A stretch of DNA of 41,686 nucleotides from Leptolyngbyaceae cyanobacterium T60_A2020_046 (GTDB lineage Bacteria; Cyanobacteriota; Cyanobacteriia; Phormidesmidales; Phormidesmidaceae): NCBI GenBank assembly GCA_015272155.1, contig JACYME010000123.1, positions 1-41,686 of the forward strand, read 5' to 3'. The position numbers and the translations under genes were made by a program. Below the pieces are notes generated by a model, which saw only the letters and a list, made by a program, of their open reading frames with translations, ran no database searches and was not told the DNA's origin. Positions 16,339-25,695 of the stretch are shown here, piece by piece (the stretch's first letter is position 1; each line of letters begins with the position of its first letter).

Positions 16339-16962
16339 TTGACTTCGGCTGTCAGATACCCTAAAGATGCCGCCTGCCCCTCTGCGTGGTACGCCCTTGA
16401 TGTCCTCTGGCAAGGGGGACCAGCCGTTGTGCAGCGCGGTTTGCCCCATGATCAGCTTGCGCCAGCCTGGCAAATCTTACTGTTGGGGGATGGGTCACCC
16501 ACCCGCCATCTTCAGCTCTTGACCCGCGATCGCACGGAAGTCGATGTCATCGACATGTCTCACATTGGGCTCGACCTCGATGGCGCGCCGGATGTGATCC
16601 GGGCGGTGCCGGGGCCGCGTTTGCGTCGTCAGGTTTGGTTGCGCACGGCTTCGGGGCAGCGCCTCGCCTACGCCACCTCTTGGTGGGAGTCGAGCCATGT
16701 GGATGAGTATTTACAGAACCGATCGCTCCCCATTTGGGCAAACCTGACTCGCCTGCGCACGGAACTCTACCGCGATGTGCAGGGCATTTTTTACGGTCAT
16801 TCCAAGCCGTTGGAAGTTGCCTTTGGGCAGCGCGGCCCCTTTTGGGGACGGTATTATCTGTTTTGGCACAACGGCAGTCCGCTGACGCTGATTTACGAGG
16901 TCTTTTCGCCCTACCTCACCCGTTATCTTGGCCCAACTCGCGTCGAGCCCGCTGAGCGCTAG
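16339..16962 (+). CDS. Chorismate lyase (Ycf21/DUF98 family)
   Basis: Converts chorismate to 4-hydroxybenzoate and pyruvate; in cyanobacteria the product feeds plastoquinone synthesis. The 207-residue product has the family's conserved core: RLAYATSWW, then PIWANLTRLRTELYRDV, GRYYLFWHNGSPLTLIYEVF and SPYLTRYLGP at the C-terminus. It is unlike E. coli UbiC in sequence but known members of the Ycf21/DUF98 group, such as Synechocystis sll1797, have this activity. The start is a TTG at 16339: an in-frame TAA lies at 16330 and no ATG occurs in the N-terminal part, so a TTG or a much shortened GTG start must be used. It converges with the symporter gene. Confidence 0.88.
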   Translation: MTSAVRYPKDAACPSAWYALDVLWQGGPAVVQRGLPHDQLAPAWQILLLGDGSPTRHLQLLTRDRTEVDVIDMSHIGLDLDGAPDVIRAVPGPRLRRQVWLRTASGQRLAYATSWWESSHVDEYLQNRSLPIWANLTRLRTELYRDVQGIFYGHSKPLEVAFGQRGPFWGRYYLFWHNGSPLTLIYEVFSPYLTRYLGPTRVEPAER

Positions 16963-16990
16963 GTTCACGGAGGTACGCTTAACCTTTTTT
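16961..16990 (+). terminator. Weak intrinsic terminator after chorismate lyase
   Basis: AGGTT at 16961-16965 can pair with AACCT at 16981-16985, followed directly by a T-run (16985-16990). The stem is only five pairs, so this is a tentative call. Confidence 0.3.
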
Positions 16991-17056
16991 CCTTGAGGCA
17001 AGGGCAGAGGCTGCTTTGGGTTAGAAAGGCCTGGAGATTTGCCCTGCACCCGTCAA

Positions 17057-18535
17057 TCACCGTTGGAATAAGCCGCCAATGCCGTGGATGGGCATGGCTC
17101 CGGTTTGGAGGCGCTGCCAATAGTCGCGCAGAGCGGCGGCGACTTGGTTGGACAGCAGCATACAGCCCAGCAGGTTAGGCAGGGCGATCGCAAACAGCAT
17201 CATGTCGCTAAAAGCCAGTACGGCACTGGGCTGGGTCACGGCCCCGACAAAGGTGCCGCCCACGTAGGCCACGCGGTAGACCACCGTCCAGCGATCGCCC
17301 GTCAGGTATCGCCAACATTGCTCGCCGTAGTAGGCCCAGGACACAATGGTCGAAAAGGCAAACAAACACACCGCCACGGTCAACACCAGCGGAAAGCCCG
17401 TGACCACATTGCCAAAGGCGGTGGCGACGAGTTCGAAGCCCAGGGCAGAATCTGGGGCGTTGCGGTAGGCTCCAGTGACGATGCAGACCAGCGCCGTAAG
17501 GTTGCAAATAATCACTGTATCGATGAAGGGCTCCAGGGAAGCCACGATGCCTTCGCGGACGGGTTCTTGGGTGCGGGTGGCGGCATGGGCGATCGCGGCA
17601 GACCCCACCCCCGCCGAGTTGGAAAACAGCGCCCGCCGAATGCCCTGCACCATGACGCCCACGGCGCCACCGCCGATGGCTTCGGGCTGCCACGCCTGAC
17701 GGACAATCAGCCTCACCGCTGCCGGAATCTCGGCCCAGTGCAAGATCAGCACCCACAGCGAAGCCATGAGATATAGGCCAATCATGGTGGGGATGATTGC
17801 GCCTGCAACGGTGCTGATACGCTGGATGTCACCGAGGGTCACCAAGCCCACCACCGCAGTCAGCACCAGCCCATAGAGGACTCGGTAATCGCCCACGGTG
17901 GGAATCACATGGGCGATCGCGGCATAGGCTTGGTTGGCTTGAAACATATTGCCGCCGCCCAATGCCCCCAGGGCACAGCAGGCCGCAAAGGCGACGGCCA
18001 ACCCCTGCCCCAAGGGTTTGAGCCCCATCCCCGCTAGCCCCTGGGACAGGTAATACATCGGCCCTCCGGCGACGGTGCCATCGGCCCTGAGGGTGCGGTA
18101 CTGCTGGGCCAGCACGCATTCCACAAACTTGCTCGACATGCCCAAAAGACCTGCCAGGGTCATCCATAACACGGTGCCAGGGCCACCCAGTTGCAGGGCG
18201 ATCGCCACGCCCGCAATATTGCCCAAGCCCACCGTTGCTGAGAGCGCTGTCGCCACCGCCTGAAAGTGGCTGACTTCTCCCGGTTCGTCGGGGTTATCAT
18301 AGCGCCCCAACAACACCGCGATCGCGTGGCGAAACCCGCGCACGCCAATAAACCCCATCCGCACCGTGAAGAAGATTGCCCCAAGGAGCAACCAGCCGAT
18401 CACCAGCGGCAGCCCCCCGACACTAAAAAAGAGGCTGCGCTCAAGCTGCGTGACGCCCCAGTTCAGCACCGTGTCAAACCCGGCAATCATCGCATCGAGC
18501 GAGAACTGCGCTGCCAATATCAAATCGTTGTGCAA
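17057..18535 (-). CDS. Alanine/glycine:cation symporter (AgcS family)
   Basis: A sodium (or proton) coupled amino-acid carrier of the AgcS family. The 492-residue chain has about eleven hydrophobic helices and the family's features: VIGWLLLGAIFFTVRMGF near the N-terminus, GNIAGVAIALQLGGPGTV, KFVECVLAQQYR, GGGNMFQANQ and FSNSAGVGSAAIAHAA. Predicted substrates are alanine and glycine. The frame begins with a TTG at 18535 directly after an in-frame stop; an ATG at 18490 (MIAGFDTVLNWG) would remove 15 residues and is an alternative start. It is followed on the other strand by chorismate lyase and preceded by the terminator of the M48 protease gene, so it is a single-gene unit. Confidence 0.93.
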   Translation of the reverse strand: MHNDLILAAQFSLDAMIAGFDTVLNWGVTQLERSLFFSVGGLPLVIGWLLLGAIFFTVRMGFIGVRGFRHAIAVLLGRYDNPDEPGEVSHFQAVATALSATVGLGNIAGVAIALQLGGPGTVLWMTLAGLLGMSSKFVECVLAQQYRTLRADGTVAGGPMYYLSQGLAGMGLKPLGQGLAVAFAACCALGALGGGNMFQANQAYAAIAHVIPTVGDYRVLYGLVLTAVVGLVTLGDIQRISTVAGAIIPTMIGLYLMASLWVLILHWAEIPAAVRLIVRQAWQPEAIGGGAVGVMVQGIRRALFSNSAGVGSAAIAHAATRTQEPVREGIVASLEPFIDTVIICNLTALVCIVTGAYRNAPDSALGFELVATAFGNVVTGFPLVLTVAVCLFAFSTIVSWAYYGEQCWRYLTGDRWTVVYRVAYVGGTFVGAVTQPSAVLAFSDMMLFAIALPNLLGCMLLSNQVAAALRDYWQRLQTGAMPIHGIGGLFQR

Positions 18536-18713
18536 TGGGCTGTCCTAAAAATCTTGAGCGTTTTATTTCGCGATGGCTGAGTGCTGCAGCCAGCGGTTGG
18601 TCAGATTGCTTGAATTGCAGCCAGAAAACCGCAGCCAGAATCTGCATTCTACCCTTAGCGATCTCGCTCCTAGATCGCCAGCATGGTTTGGAGTGTTGCC
18701 GACGCTGAGCATC

Positions 18714-18751
18714 AAAAAATCCCCCAGGGGTTTGGATAACCTCCGGGGGAT
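18714..18751 (-). terminator. Intrinsic terminator of the M48 protease gene
   Basis: On the minus strand ATCCCCCGGAGG pairs with CCCCTGGGGGAT (one mismatch-rich interior position) and is followed by TTTTTTG. It lies about 30 bases beyond the protease stop codon and fits a rho-independent terminator. Confidence 0.8.
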
Positions 18752-18779
18752 AGGATAGCTTCACTTGACCAGATGGAGG

Positions 18780-20528
18780 CTACAGTGCGCTCATGGGCGG
18801 CAAGAAAATGGGGAGGGCGATCGCGACCACAATGCAGCCAATCCCCAAAATCAACGACCAGAATCGGTGATAGCTATCGATCACCTTGCCGCCGCTGGTG
18901 TAGCGCACGAGATCCATCCACGGGGCAATGCCACGACGGAACCACCCCACCGCATTGCCGCTAGTATCAATCAAAGACTTCACCTGGCGCGCCCCAAACA
19001 GGAAGTTGCCGATGGGGCCAAACCGTGAGGAATACCGGAGGAAAATCATCCCGGTTTTGTCTTGCAGCTTTAGGTCAGAGCCAAAAGTATAGCCTGCGTC
19101 ACCCCGGCCAATCAGTTTGCCGTCTAGCTTGGCGGGTTGGCCCCGCAGTGGGCTCGCGTAGGGGTCAGACATTAGGGTCAGCACATCCTTGGCAGGGGCG
19201 TTGTTAAAGTCGGGGTACATGACCGTTCGCTTCACCAAAATGCCAACGCCCAGGCCGATTAGCCCGCCCGTCAGGAAGCCCCAGGGAATCGGCGTCAGGA
19301 TTCCGACGATGACCCCAACCCCAAGCCCGATGGGTTCTGCCAGGTACAGCACAATATCGGCGGCGAAGTTGCCATAGAGGCGCTGCTTGCTGAGGCGATT
19401 GCCTTCCTGAACCACGCGCCCCATGTCAAATTCAATGTCGAGGCCGAGCTGTTCGGCATAGGTGCTGAGGGCGCGCACCCGCTTGCCCGTGAGGGGATGG
19501 GTAGAATTTAGCTCCATCCACCAGCCCCAGGGGTTAAACAAATCCCACAAAAAGACGCGCCCGATGCGATCAGGGCTGGCGGCAACTCGATAGGCGTTGC
19601 CTGTGGAAGTGGCCGATTTTGCGTCATAGATGCCCAGGGCGCGGGTGCCTTCGAGTAAACGACTGGGCTCCTTCTGCCGCTGCCCTTCTTCGACGATGCC
19701 GTAGGCAATTTTGACTAGGGCACGGGATAGTGCGTTGGGGTTGCCAGTGGTTTCTGCTGCGAAGTGATCGGCGAAGTATTCCCGGGTGCGGGACAGATAC
19801 AGCATCAAGTAGGTGCCGATTACATAGAAGACGTAGGCTGCGATCGCGAGCGTTTGGGCCGCGTCTTTTGCTTTGTTGTCACCCCCACCTCGGGACATGC
19901 GCCGTCCAAACACGTAGATCAGATACATGATCTGAATCATCGTAGCGGCGAGGGTCATGAGGGCAAAGTCCCAATGGACGATGTGCCCGAGTTCGTGGGC
20001 GTAGACTGTTGCGGCTTCATCGTCATCGAGGTAAGTGAACAGCCCGCGACTCACTACCAGCCGCGCTGTGTCAGGAAGTGACCCATAGGTAAAGGCGGTG
20101 GGGTTTTGGTCATCAATCAGACCGAGTTTGGGCTGTTTGAGTTTGCGATCGCGACAAACCTGCTCAATCACCCGAGCTGATTCTGGGCTCTGCTGACGCA
20201 CCTCTTCGAGGGAAACCCAGCGCGTTCCGTAGAGCCAGCGCTGGGTGAGATCCATCAAAAACGGAGACAAGAAAAAGACGACACCGTTAAAGATGACGGT
20301 GCCGACAATTGCGATCGCGAGGCCCAGTCCCGGATTTTCGCTGTTCATAATGAGGCCCAGCCCCATCAACAGCACAAACACCATGCCAAATAGCAACACC
20401 ATCGTGACGCTGGAAGCCAGCGCTAGCTTGCCACCCAGCCCGGCCATCAGCACTTTGACCCCTGTAGTCGCTGCGCGACCCGCCTTGGGCAGTGGTGTGT
20501 GACTCCCTTCAGGATTCACAGACGACAT
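18780..20528 (-). CDS. Large membrane M48-family zinc metalloprotease (HtpX-like)
   Basis: A membrane-bound metalloprotease likely involved in membrane protein quality control. Helices at about 26-62 and 69-92 precede the zinc motif HELGH (178-182) in VYAHELGHIVHWD; the third ligand fits Glu250 in SRTREYFADHFAA. Two more helices lie between (about 188-207 and 226-246). It is about twice the length of E. coli HtpX (582 versus about 290): an added C-terminal region has a glycine-rich membrane hairpin (GVGVIVGILTPIPWGFLTGG), an extracytoplasmic or cytosolic domain of unknown role and a final helix at the end. Start ATG at 20528 is preceded by GAGGTAG, a fair ribosome binding site. Single-gene unit ended by a clear terminator. 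Confidence 0.92.
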   Translation of the reverse strand: MSSVNPEGSHTPLPKAGRAATTGVKVLMAGLGGKLALASSVTMVLLFGMVFVLLMGLGLIMNSENPGLGLAIAIVGTVIFNGVVFFLSPFLMDLTQRWLYGTRWVSLEEVRQQSPESARVIEQVCRDRKLKQPKLGLIDDQNPTAFTYGSLPDTARLVVSRGLFTYLDDDEAATVYAHELGHIVHWDFALMTLAATMIQIMYLIYVFGRRMSRGGGDNKAKDAAQTLAIAAYVFYVIGTYLMLYLSRTREYFADHFAAETTGNPNALSRALVKIAYGIVEEGQRQKEPSRLLEGTRALGIYDAKSATSTGNAYRVAASPDRIGRVFLWDLFNPWGWWMELNSTHPLTGKRVRALSTYAEQLGLDIEFDMGRVVQEGNRLSKQRLYGNFAADIVLYLAEPIGLGVGVIVGILTPIPWGFLTGGLIGLGVGILVKRTVMYPDFNNAPAKDVLTLMSDPYASPLRGQPAKLDGKLIGRGDAGYTFGSDLKLQDKTGMIFLRYSSRFGPIGNFLFGARQVKSLIDTSGNAVGWFRRGIAPWMDLVRYTSGGKVIDSYHRFWSLILGIGCIVVAIALPIFLPPMSAL

Positions 20529-20910
20529 ATCTACCTCGTGGTTTAGCCATAAACACCTGTCGGAATTGGGGTGAGGCGCGATCGTGCAAGCGCGATCGCA
20601 GCCCGTTCAATTCCCGCTCATATCCACAACGGTACGCCAGTCGATCCCAAGCAAGCCTCGAAATTTCGATGAAACTTAACAGATGCAGGGAAATGCTGGA
20701 GGCTATCATCAATTCAATTCAGAGTCCTTATCCCGGTTCGGTTACAGCCCCTGGCACGGTTCCGAGGGCGGGCGCGGTAATCCAGTCTGGGCAAGCGTTT
20801 CACCATCAATTGATGACGCGCCCTAAGCCCTGGCGCGATCGCCCCCAGGCAACCCCCTCCGGGAACCCATCCCTCCATGACAACGCCTGAGAAGACAACG
20901 CCTGAGAACG
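20529..20910. other. 382-base spacer without a supported gene
   Basis: Lies between PBP1A (its 3' end) and the M48 protease (its 5' end), both minus strand, so it holds the protease promoter. It includes two HIP1-type sites near 20579-20600, and a perfect tandem duplication of GACAACGCCTGAGAA at 20879-20893 and 20894-20908 directly after the PBP1A stop. A short CCTGG/CCAGG hairpin around 20829-20850 has no T-run. Confidence 0.4.
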
Positions 20911-22830
20911 TTACGGCTTGGCAAAGTCAGAGGGTCTGCGGAAATTTTCCACCGGCATATCCGCCGTCGCCTGCATCATAAAGTCGCGCCAGACCGGAGC
21001 CACCACCCCGCCCCCCGTTGCCCCTGTCCCCAGGGGCGAGTAGTCATCATTGCCGACCCAAATCGCCGTCGCCAATTGCGGCACATACCCCACAAACCAC
21101 ACATCCCGCTGGGAGTCCGTTGTCCCGGTTTTGCCCGCCGCCGGGCGACCAATCTGCGCCCCCGTGCCCGTGCCTCGGGTGATAACCCCTTGCAGCACAT
21201 CCGTGAGCGAGGCCGCCGCCCACGGATCGAGAATAAGCTGCGGCTTTGGCGTATTGTCCAGCAGCACATTGCCGCTGCTGTCGGTCACCTGCACAATAAA
21301 AGTCGGGTCTGAATGCCAGCCATTGCTGGCAAAGGTGGCATAGGCTCCGGCAATCTCCATCGGCGTCAGATCTACCGCCCCAAGGGGCAGCGAAACAACG
21401 GGCTCCATTGGGCTCTCAATCCCCAACAGACGACAGATTTCGATCAGCCGATTGATCCCCACGGCCTGTCCCAGCTTGATGGCGGGGATATTGCGCGATA
21501 CCTCAAGCGCCTTGCGGATGGGGATATTGCCCATAAACCCGCCGTCGTAGTTGCGCGGGATGTAGTACTGGTAGCCGTCGGGATAGCTGACCGGCGTATC
21601 TTGAATAATGCTGTCGGGCGTGAATCGCCCCGAGGCAAAGGCCGCGTAGTAGACAAAGGGCTTGAAGGCTGAGCCGGGTTGCCGCTGGGCCTGGACGGCC
21701 CGGTTAAATTGGCTAGTGGTGTAATCAACCCCGCCGACCATCGCCTTCACAAAATGGGTGCGCGGGTCGATCGCAACGAGGGCCATCTGATCCGCCGAGA
21801 CGCCGCGCTGCCGCAGGAGGGCATGGTTGCGCTGGACGGTTTCTTCCGCCATGCGCTGCATCTCCAGATCCACTGTGGTTTGAACGCGCATTCCGCCTTT
21901 GAGGACGGCATCGTTTCCAAAGATATCCTTCAGTTCTTGAACGACGGCTTCGGTCACGTAGGGGGCGACGCTGCTGCGGAAGGACTTAATTTCTCCAAGC
22001 AAGAGCGGTTGGGCCCGGGCAGCAGCCTCTTCTTCGGCGGTGATCCAACCGAGTTGCCGCATCCGCACGAGAACGGTCGTCTGCCGTTGCTTTGCGATCG
22101 CATAATCCACAAAGGGACTGTAATCTTCTGGTGCTTGAACCAGCCCCGCCATCATGGCTGCCTCAGCCAAGGTCAACTCCGAGGCGGACTTGTTAAAGTA
22201 GCTCTGGGCAGCGGTTTCTACCCCGTAGTTGTTGTGGCCCCAGTAGACTTGGTTTAGGTACATTTCGAGGATTTCGTCTTTCTCGAAAACCTGTTCTAGC
22301 CGTAGGGACAACACCGCCTCGGCGACCTTACGGCTAATGCTTTGCTCAGGAGAGAGAAAGAGGTTTTTTACCAACTGCATGGTGATGGTCGAACCCCCCT
22401 CTACGGTCGAGCCTGCTTGGAGGTTTGCCAACACGGCTCGGCCCACACTGCTGGGGTTAATGCCCCGGTGGGAGTAGAAGTAGCTGTCTTCGATCGCCAG
22501 CACCGCTCGTTTTAAGTGGGGGGACACTTCATCCAAGTCCACCACTTCACGATTGGCTTCGTCGTGCAGGCTGTAGAGCAGAGTGCCTTTGATGTCGTAG
22601 ATATAGCTGGTTTCGCTGGGCAGATAGTTGCGCAGGACGCGCACATCGGGCAGGTTACGGAAGCTGATGGCTAGCCCCACCAACCCCCCTGCCGCAATGG
22701 AACTGCCGAGCATGGTGGCCCCTAGCAAAGTCGCCACGGTAATTTGACCCACGTCCTGAATGTACTGAATCAGGTTGGTGGGTTGGCGCGAAGAGCGCGA
22801 TCGCTGACGAGGAATGGTATTGGAAGACAC
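20911..22830 (-). CDS. Class A penicillin-binding protein, PBP1A type
   Basis: A bifunctional peptidoglycan synthase acting in the periplasm. After one membrane anchor (about 29-57), the glycosyltransferase domain has its Glu in AIEDSYFYSHRGI (Glu114), GGSTITMQLVKNLF and EMYLNQVYWGHNNYGVE. The transpeptidase domain has SAFK (Ser387, Lys390), SRN (445-447) and KTGT (567-570), so both active sites look intact. The 639-residue length is at the short end for PBP1A and there is little sequence after the transpeptidase domain. The frame starts with GTG at 22830 and no good ribosome binding site is visible. It diverges from tyrS across 207 bases. Confidence 0.95.
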   Translation of the reverse strand: MSSNTIPRQRSRSSRQPTNLIQYIQDVGQITVATLLGATMLGSSIAAGGLVGLAISFRNLPDVRVLRNYLPSETSYIYDIKGTLLYSLHDEANREVVDLDEVSPHLKRAVLAIEDSYFYSHRGINPSSVGRAVLANLQAGSTVEGGSTITMQLVKNLFLSPEQSISRKVAEAVLSLRLEQVFEKDEILEMYLNQVYWGHNNYGVETAAQSYFNKSASELTLAEAAMMAGLVQAPEDYSPFVDYAIAKQRQTTVLVRMRQLGWITAEEEAAARAQPLLLGEIKSFRSSVAPYVTEAVVQELKDIFGNDAVLKGGMRVQTTVDLEMQRMAEETVQRNHALLRQRGVSADQMALVAIDPRTHFVKAMVGGVDYTTSQFNRAVQAQRQPGSAFKPFVYYAAFASGRFTPDSIIQDTPVSYPDGYQYYIPRNYDGGFMGNIPIRKALEVSRNIPAIKLGQAVGINRLIEICRLLGIESPMEPVVSLPLGAVDLTPMEIAGAYATFASNGWHSDPTFIVQVTDSSGNVLLDNTPKPQLILDPWAAASLTDVLQGVITRGTGTGAQIGRPAAGKTGTTDSQRDVWFVGYVPQLATAIWVGNDDYSPLGTGATGGGVVAPVWRDFMMQATADMPVENFRRPSDFAKP

Positions 22831-23037
22831 CTTAAGTACTGGGTTAAATAGGGGGGTTTTAGGGAGCCTAAAGTTTTGCGATGATAGAGGGTTAGTTCCT
22901 CAATGCCTGACCTTGGCAACAGCATAGGTCAACCCTCACAGCTCTGCCAGTAATCGAGATGATTTGAGAACAGCAGGCGTTGCCGTGGTTAACTTTAGGA
23001 ACATTCGACTGTCGTTGATAGATATTTTCCGCAGCTC
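22831..23037. promoter_or_regulatory. Divergent promoter region of the PBP1A and tyrS genes
   Basis: This 207-base spacer must contain promoters for both genes. It is AT-richer than the coding DNA, with GGGGGGTTTT near 22850. No T-box-like leader or recognised operator was seen ahead of tyrS. Confidence 0.4.
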
Positions 23038-24252
23038 ATGGCGAAGATCCCAGAAGAATTTCAATGGATTTATCGAGGTATCAGCGAAGTCTTTCCTGAC
23101 CAACCGGAGACGCCGGATCCTCGCCAAAACCTGCTGGCTCGTCTGAAAACCTGCGATCGCCCCCTGCGCGTCAAGTTGGGGATTGACCCCACCGGGGCTG
23201 AGATCCATATGGGCCATAGCATTCCCTTTCGTAAGTTGCGAGCGTTTCAGGATGCGGGGCACACCGCCGTGCTGATTATCGGTGATTTCACCGCGCGCAT
23301 TGGCGACCCCACGGGCAAATCAGAGGTGCGCAAGCAACTGACTGAGGCCGAGGTAAAGGCTAACGCCCAAACCTACCTTGATCAGGTGCGTCCTATCTTA
23401 GACTTTGAGACGCCGGGACGGTTAGAAATTCGCTACAACTCGGAATGGTTGTCAAATCTTGACTTGCCTCAGATCTTAGAACTGTTTGCCACGATGACAG
23501 TGGGACAGATGTTGGCGAAGGAAGGATTCGCTGAGCGCTATGACAAGGGGAATCCGATTTTTTTGCACGAGTTTTTCTATCCGCTGATGCAAGGCTACGA
23601 TTCTGTGGCTGTCAATGCAGACATTGAGCTCGGGGGAACGGATCAAAAGTTCAACATTGCGGTCGGGCGGGATCTTCAGCGTCACTTTGGGCAAGAGCCG
23701 CAGTTTGGCATGTTGTTGCCCTTGCTGCTGGGGACGGATGGCGTCCAAAAAATGTCAAAATCCCTCGGAAATTATGTGGGGCTTCGGGAAGACCCACTGA
23801 CGATGTATTCCAAGCTGGAAAAAACGCCAGACACCTTGATTTCGTCCTACTTTGAGCTGCTGACTCGGCTACCCTTAGAGACATTGCCAGATAACCCCCG
23901 CGATCGCCAAAAACTTTTGGCAATGGAGGTGACGCGCCAGTTTCATGGCGATGCCGCCGCCCGACAGGCCCAGCAAGACGCCATCAACCTCGTGCAGGGG
24001 GGCGGCACGGCCGAGCAGGTGCCGGAATTCTCGTTGCAAGGGGTCAACTTCCCGGCGAAAGCGTTTTACCTGCTGGGGACGACACCCCTCTGTTCGGGCA
24101 GCAGTGACGCTCGCCGCCAGATTCAGGGGGGAGCCGTCAAGCTCGATGGTGAACGTCTCAGTGACCCAAATGTCATCTTTGAGCAGGCCAGTGACTTGGC
24201 AGGAAAAGTTTTGCAAATTGGCAAGAAAAAGTTTGTGCGCTTGGTAGAGTAA
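23038..24252 (+). CDS. tyrS: Tyrosine--tRNA ligase
   Basis: Class I aminoacyl-tRNA synthetase that charges tRNA-Tyr. The 404-residue product has the HIGH-like motif HMGH in [17 protein letters not shown] and the second signature [10 protein letters not shown], then a C-terminal S4-like RNA-binding domain ([18 protein letters not shown]). The KMSKS form, instead of the KFGKT of E. coli TyrS, places it in the TyrZ-like subgroup. Start ATG at 23038 gives [14 protein letters not shown], a normal N-terminus. pyrF follows 67 bases later on the same strand, so the two may be co-transcribed. Confidence 0.97.
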   Translation: MAKIPEEFQWIYRGISEVFPDQPETPDPRQNLLARLKTCDRPLRVKLGIDPTGAEIHMGHSIPFRKLRAFQDAGHTAVLIIGDFTARIGDPTGKSEVRKQLTEAEVKANAQTYLDQVRPILDFETPGRLEIRYNSEWLSNLDLPQILELFATMTVGQMLAKEGFAERYDKGNPIFLHEFFYPLMQGYDSVAVNADIELGGTDQKFNIAVGRDLQRHFGQEPQFGMLLPLLLGTDGVQKMSKSLGNYVGLREDPLTMYSKLEKTPDTLISSYFELLTRLPLETLPDNPRDRQKLLAMEVTRQFHGDAAARQAQQDAINLVQGGGTAEQVPEFSLQGVNFPAKAFYLLGTTPLCSGSSDARRQIQGGAVKLDGERLSDPNVIFEQASDLAGKVLQIGKKKFVRLVE

Positions 24253-24319
24253 ACGGTGCAAAGATCTGCGATCGCCTCATTTTCCCGCTTTCTCATTTTC
24301 ACCCCTTTAAAAAGCTGTG

Positions 24320-25048
24320 ATGTCCCCATCTGATTCCATCATTGTTCCCCTTGATGTTTCGTCTCAGGCGGAGGCGATCGCCCTGGTTGATCGACTTCCC
24401 CAAGTCGGGTTTTGGAAGGTTGGCCTAGAGCTTTTTGTCAGCAGCGGCCCCGATATTTTGGTTCAGCTCAAACGCCGAGAAAAACGCATTTTTCTTGACC
24501 TCAAGTTTCACGATATTCCCAACACCATTGCCGGAGCTTGCCGAGCTGCGGCCCGATATGGGGTGGATTTTTTGACGATTCATGCGACTGCGGGCAAAGC
24601 CGGGCTAGAAGCCGCCGTCGAGGCGGCCCAACAAGGGGCTCAAGCAGCGGGGTGCCCGCCACCCCGGTTATTGGCGGTCACAGTCTTAACCAGCATCCAC
24701 AGCCGCGCCCTCGCGCTAGAGTTGCGGGTTCCCCTAGCGTTGTCAGACTATGCGCTGCAAATGGCGCTGCTGGTGAAGGAAAGTGGGTTTGCGGGGGTGG
24801 TGTGCTCTCCCCAAGAGGCCAAAAAACTGAGACGGTTTGGCGGCAATGCCCAAGACTTGTTGATTGTGTGCCCAGGGGTGCGGCCCAGTTGGGCGGCAGC
24901 GGATGATCAGCAGCGGGTAATGACCCCGGCCCAAGCGATCGCGGATGGCGCAAACTATTTGGTGATTGGGCGTCCCATTACTCAGGCCCCTGATCCAGTC
25001 GCCGCCTATGAGAAAATCTGCCACGAAATTTCGGCATCCGTGTTGTGA
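24320..25048 (+). CDS. pyrF: Orotidine 5'-phosphate decarboxylase
   Basis: Catalyses the last step of UMP synthesis. The protein begins [12 protein letters not shown] with the conserved early Asp, then has the catalytic Lys/Asp array [11 protein letters not shown], the [12 protein letters not shown] segment and the phosphate-binding end [17 protein letters not shown]. Length (242) fits the short OMP decarboxylase group. The frame can start at GTG 24317 or the adjacent ATG 24320; I use the ATG. It is downstream of tyrS on the same strand and converges with the rbp-rpsU unit. Confidence 0.96.
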   Translation: MSPSDSIIVPLDVSSQAEAIALVDRLPQVGFWKVGLELFVSSGPDILVQLKRREKRIFLDLKFHDIPNTIAGACRAAARYGVDFLTIHATAGKAGLEAAVEAAQQGAQAAGCPPPRLLAVTVLTSIHSRALALELRVPLALSDYALQMALLVKESGFAGVVCSPQEAKKLRRFGGNAQDLLIVCPGVRPSWAAADDQQRVMTPAQAIADGANYLVIGRPITQAPDPVAAYEKICHEISASVL

Positions 25049-25338
25049 GCCGAACGGGCAGATTCCTAGTATTCTGTATTGACTAAATTCTGTATTGACT
25101 CAACTCGTTTTCGCTAGGGGAGCGAAAGGGGTTGAACACTGTGATGGTTGACCAACCCCTGCACCACGCCCAGCCAAAATATCCCTTGGAACATCACAGA
25201 TGGCGGATTACAGCCCACGCCAAGCTCCCAAATCAAACCCCAATGCCTTAGGCGAACGATCTGGGACTCATCTAAAGGCTAACCGTGCCTCTCCAACGCC
25301 AGCGATCGCGAGATCCAATCCCGTTCTATCCATCAGAG
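25049..25338. repeat. Structured spacer between pyrF and rpsU with a 16-bp tandem repeat
   Basis: Bases 25071-25102 are two copies of ATTCTGTATTGACT plus MA. Next come two hairpins: TTTCGCT/AGCGAAA (25109-25127) and AGGGGTTG/CAACCCCT (about 25127-25160, loop of 18). These sit after the pyrF stop and before the convergent rpsU end and probably mark transcript 3' ends, although neither has a T-run. No gene is supported. Confidence 0.5.
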
Positions 25339-25530
25339 TTAACGTTGACGACGGAAGCGACGCTTTTGGCGACGACGGGCAACCTCTTTACGCTTACGCT
25401 TTTCGGCTGGGGTTTCAAAGTGCCGATTCTTTTTCATGTCGGCAAAAATGCCAGCACTCGATACCTTGCGCTTAAAGCGTCGCAGGGCTGACTCTAACTG
25501 CTCATTTTCGCCAAGAACCACCTGGGCCAT
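25339..25530 (-). CDS. rpsU: 30S ribosomal protein S21
   Basis: A 63-residue basic protein of the small ribosomal subunit, with the S21 pattern [14 protein letters not shown], then [16 protein letters not shown] and an Arg-rich end. S21 helps base-pairing between mRNA and the 16S 3' end. The ATG at 25530 is preceded by AGGAGG, a strong ribosome binding site. It follows the RRM protein gene on the same strand with 165 bases between; rbp-rpsU adjacency is known from Anabaena (rbpA1-rpsU), where it is linked to cold response. Confidence 0.97.
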   Translation of the reverse strand: MAQVVLGENEQLESALRRFKRKVSSAGIFADMKKNRHFETPAEKRKRKEVARRRQKRRFRRQR

Positions 25531-25626
25531 TCAGTTTCCTCCTAAAAACAATTGGGCGAATACTCGGGAAGCTTGCCGTGCCCTCGACCCTCGGCCAAGC
25601 CACCAATCTACAGAGACAGAAACCCA

Positions 25627-25662
25627 GGAGGGCTAGGATACCTCCCAACCCTCCCAGGCTGT
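25627..25662 (-). terminator. Possible attenuator hairpin between rbp and rpsU
   Basis: On the minus strand CCTGGGAGGG can pair with CCCTCCTGGG (two mismatched positions inside) and is followed by TTTCTGTC. It may terminate or attenuate transcription from rbp into rpsU. The stem is imperfect and the T-run short. Confidence 0.35.
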
Positions 25663-25695
25663 TCTCAATCTGAATTGTTGAAACCCGATTTGGCT

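Noticed and set aside
16003-16473. 156-codon minus-strand frame overlapping the chorismate lyase start
   Set aside because: It overlaps the well-supported lyase gene by about 135 bases and shows no recognisable domain.
18536-18713. Glycine riboswitch ahead of the alanine/glycine symporter
   Set aside because: The conserved core elements of the glycine aptamer are absent in the leader.
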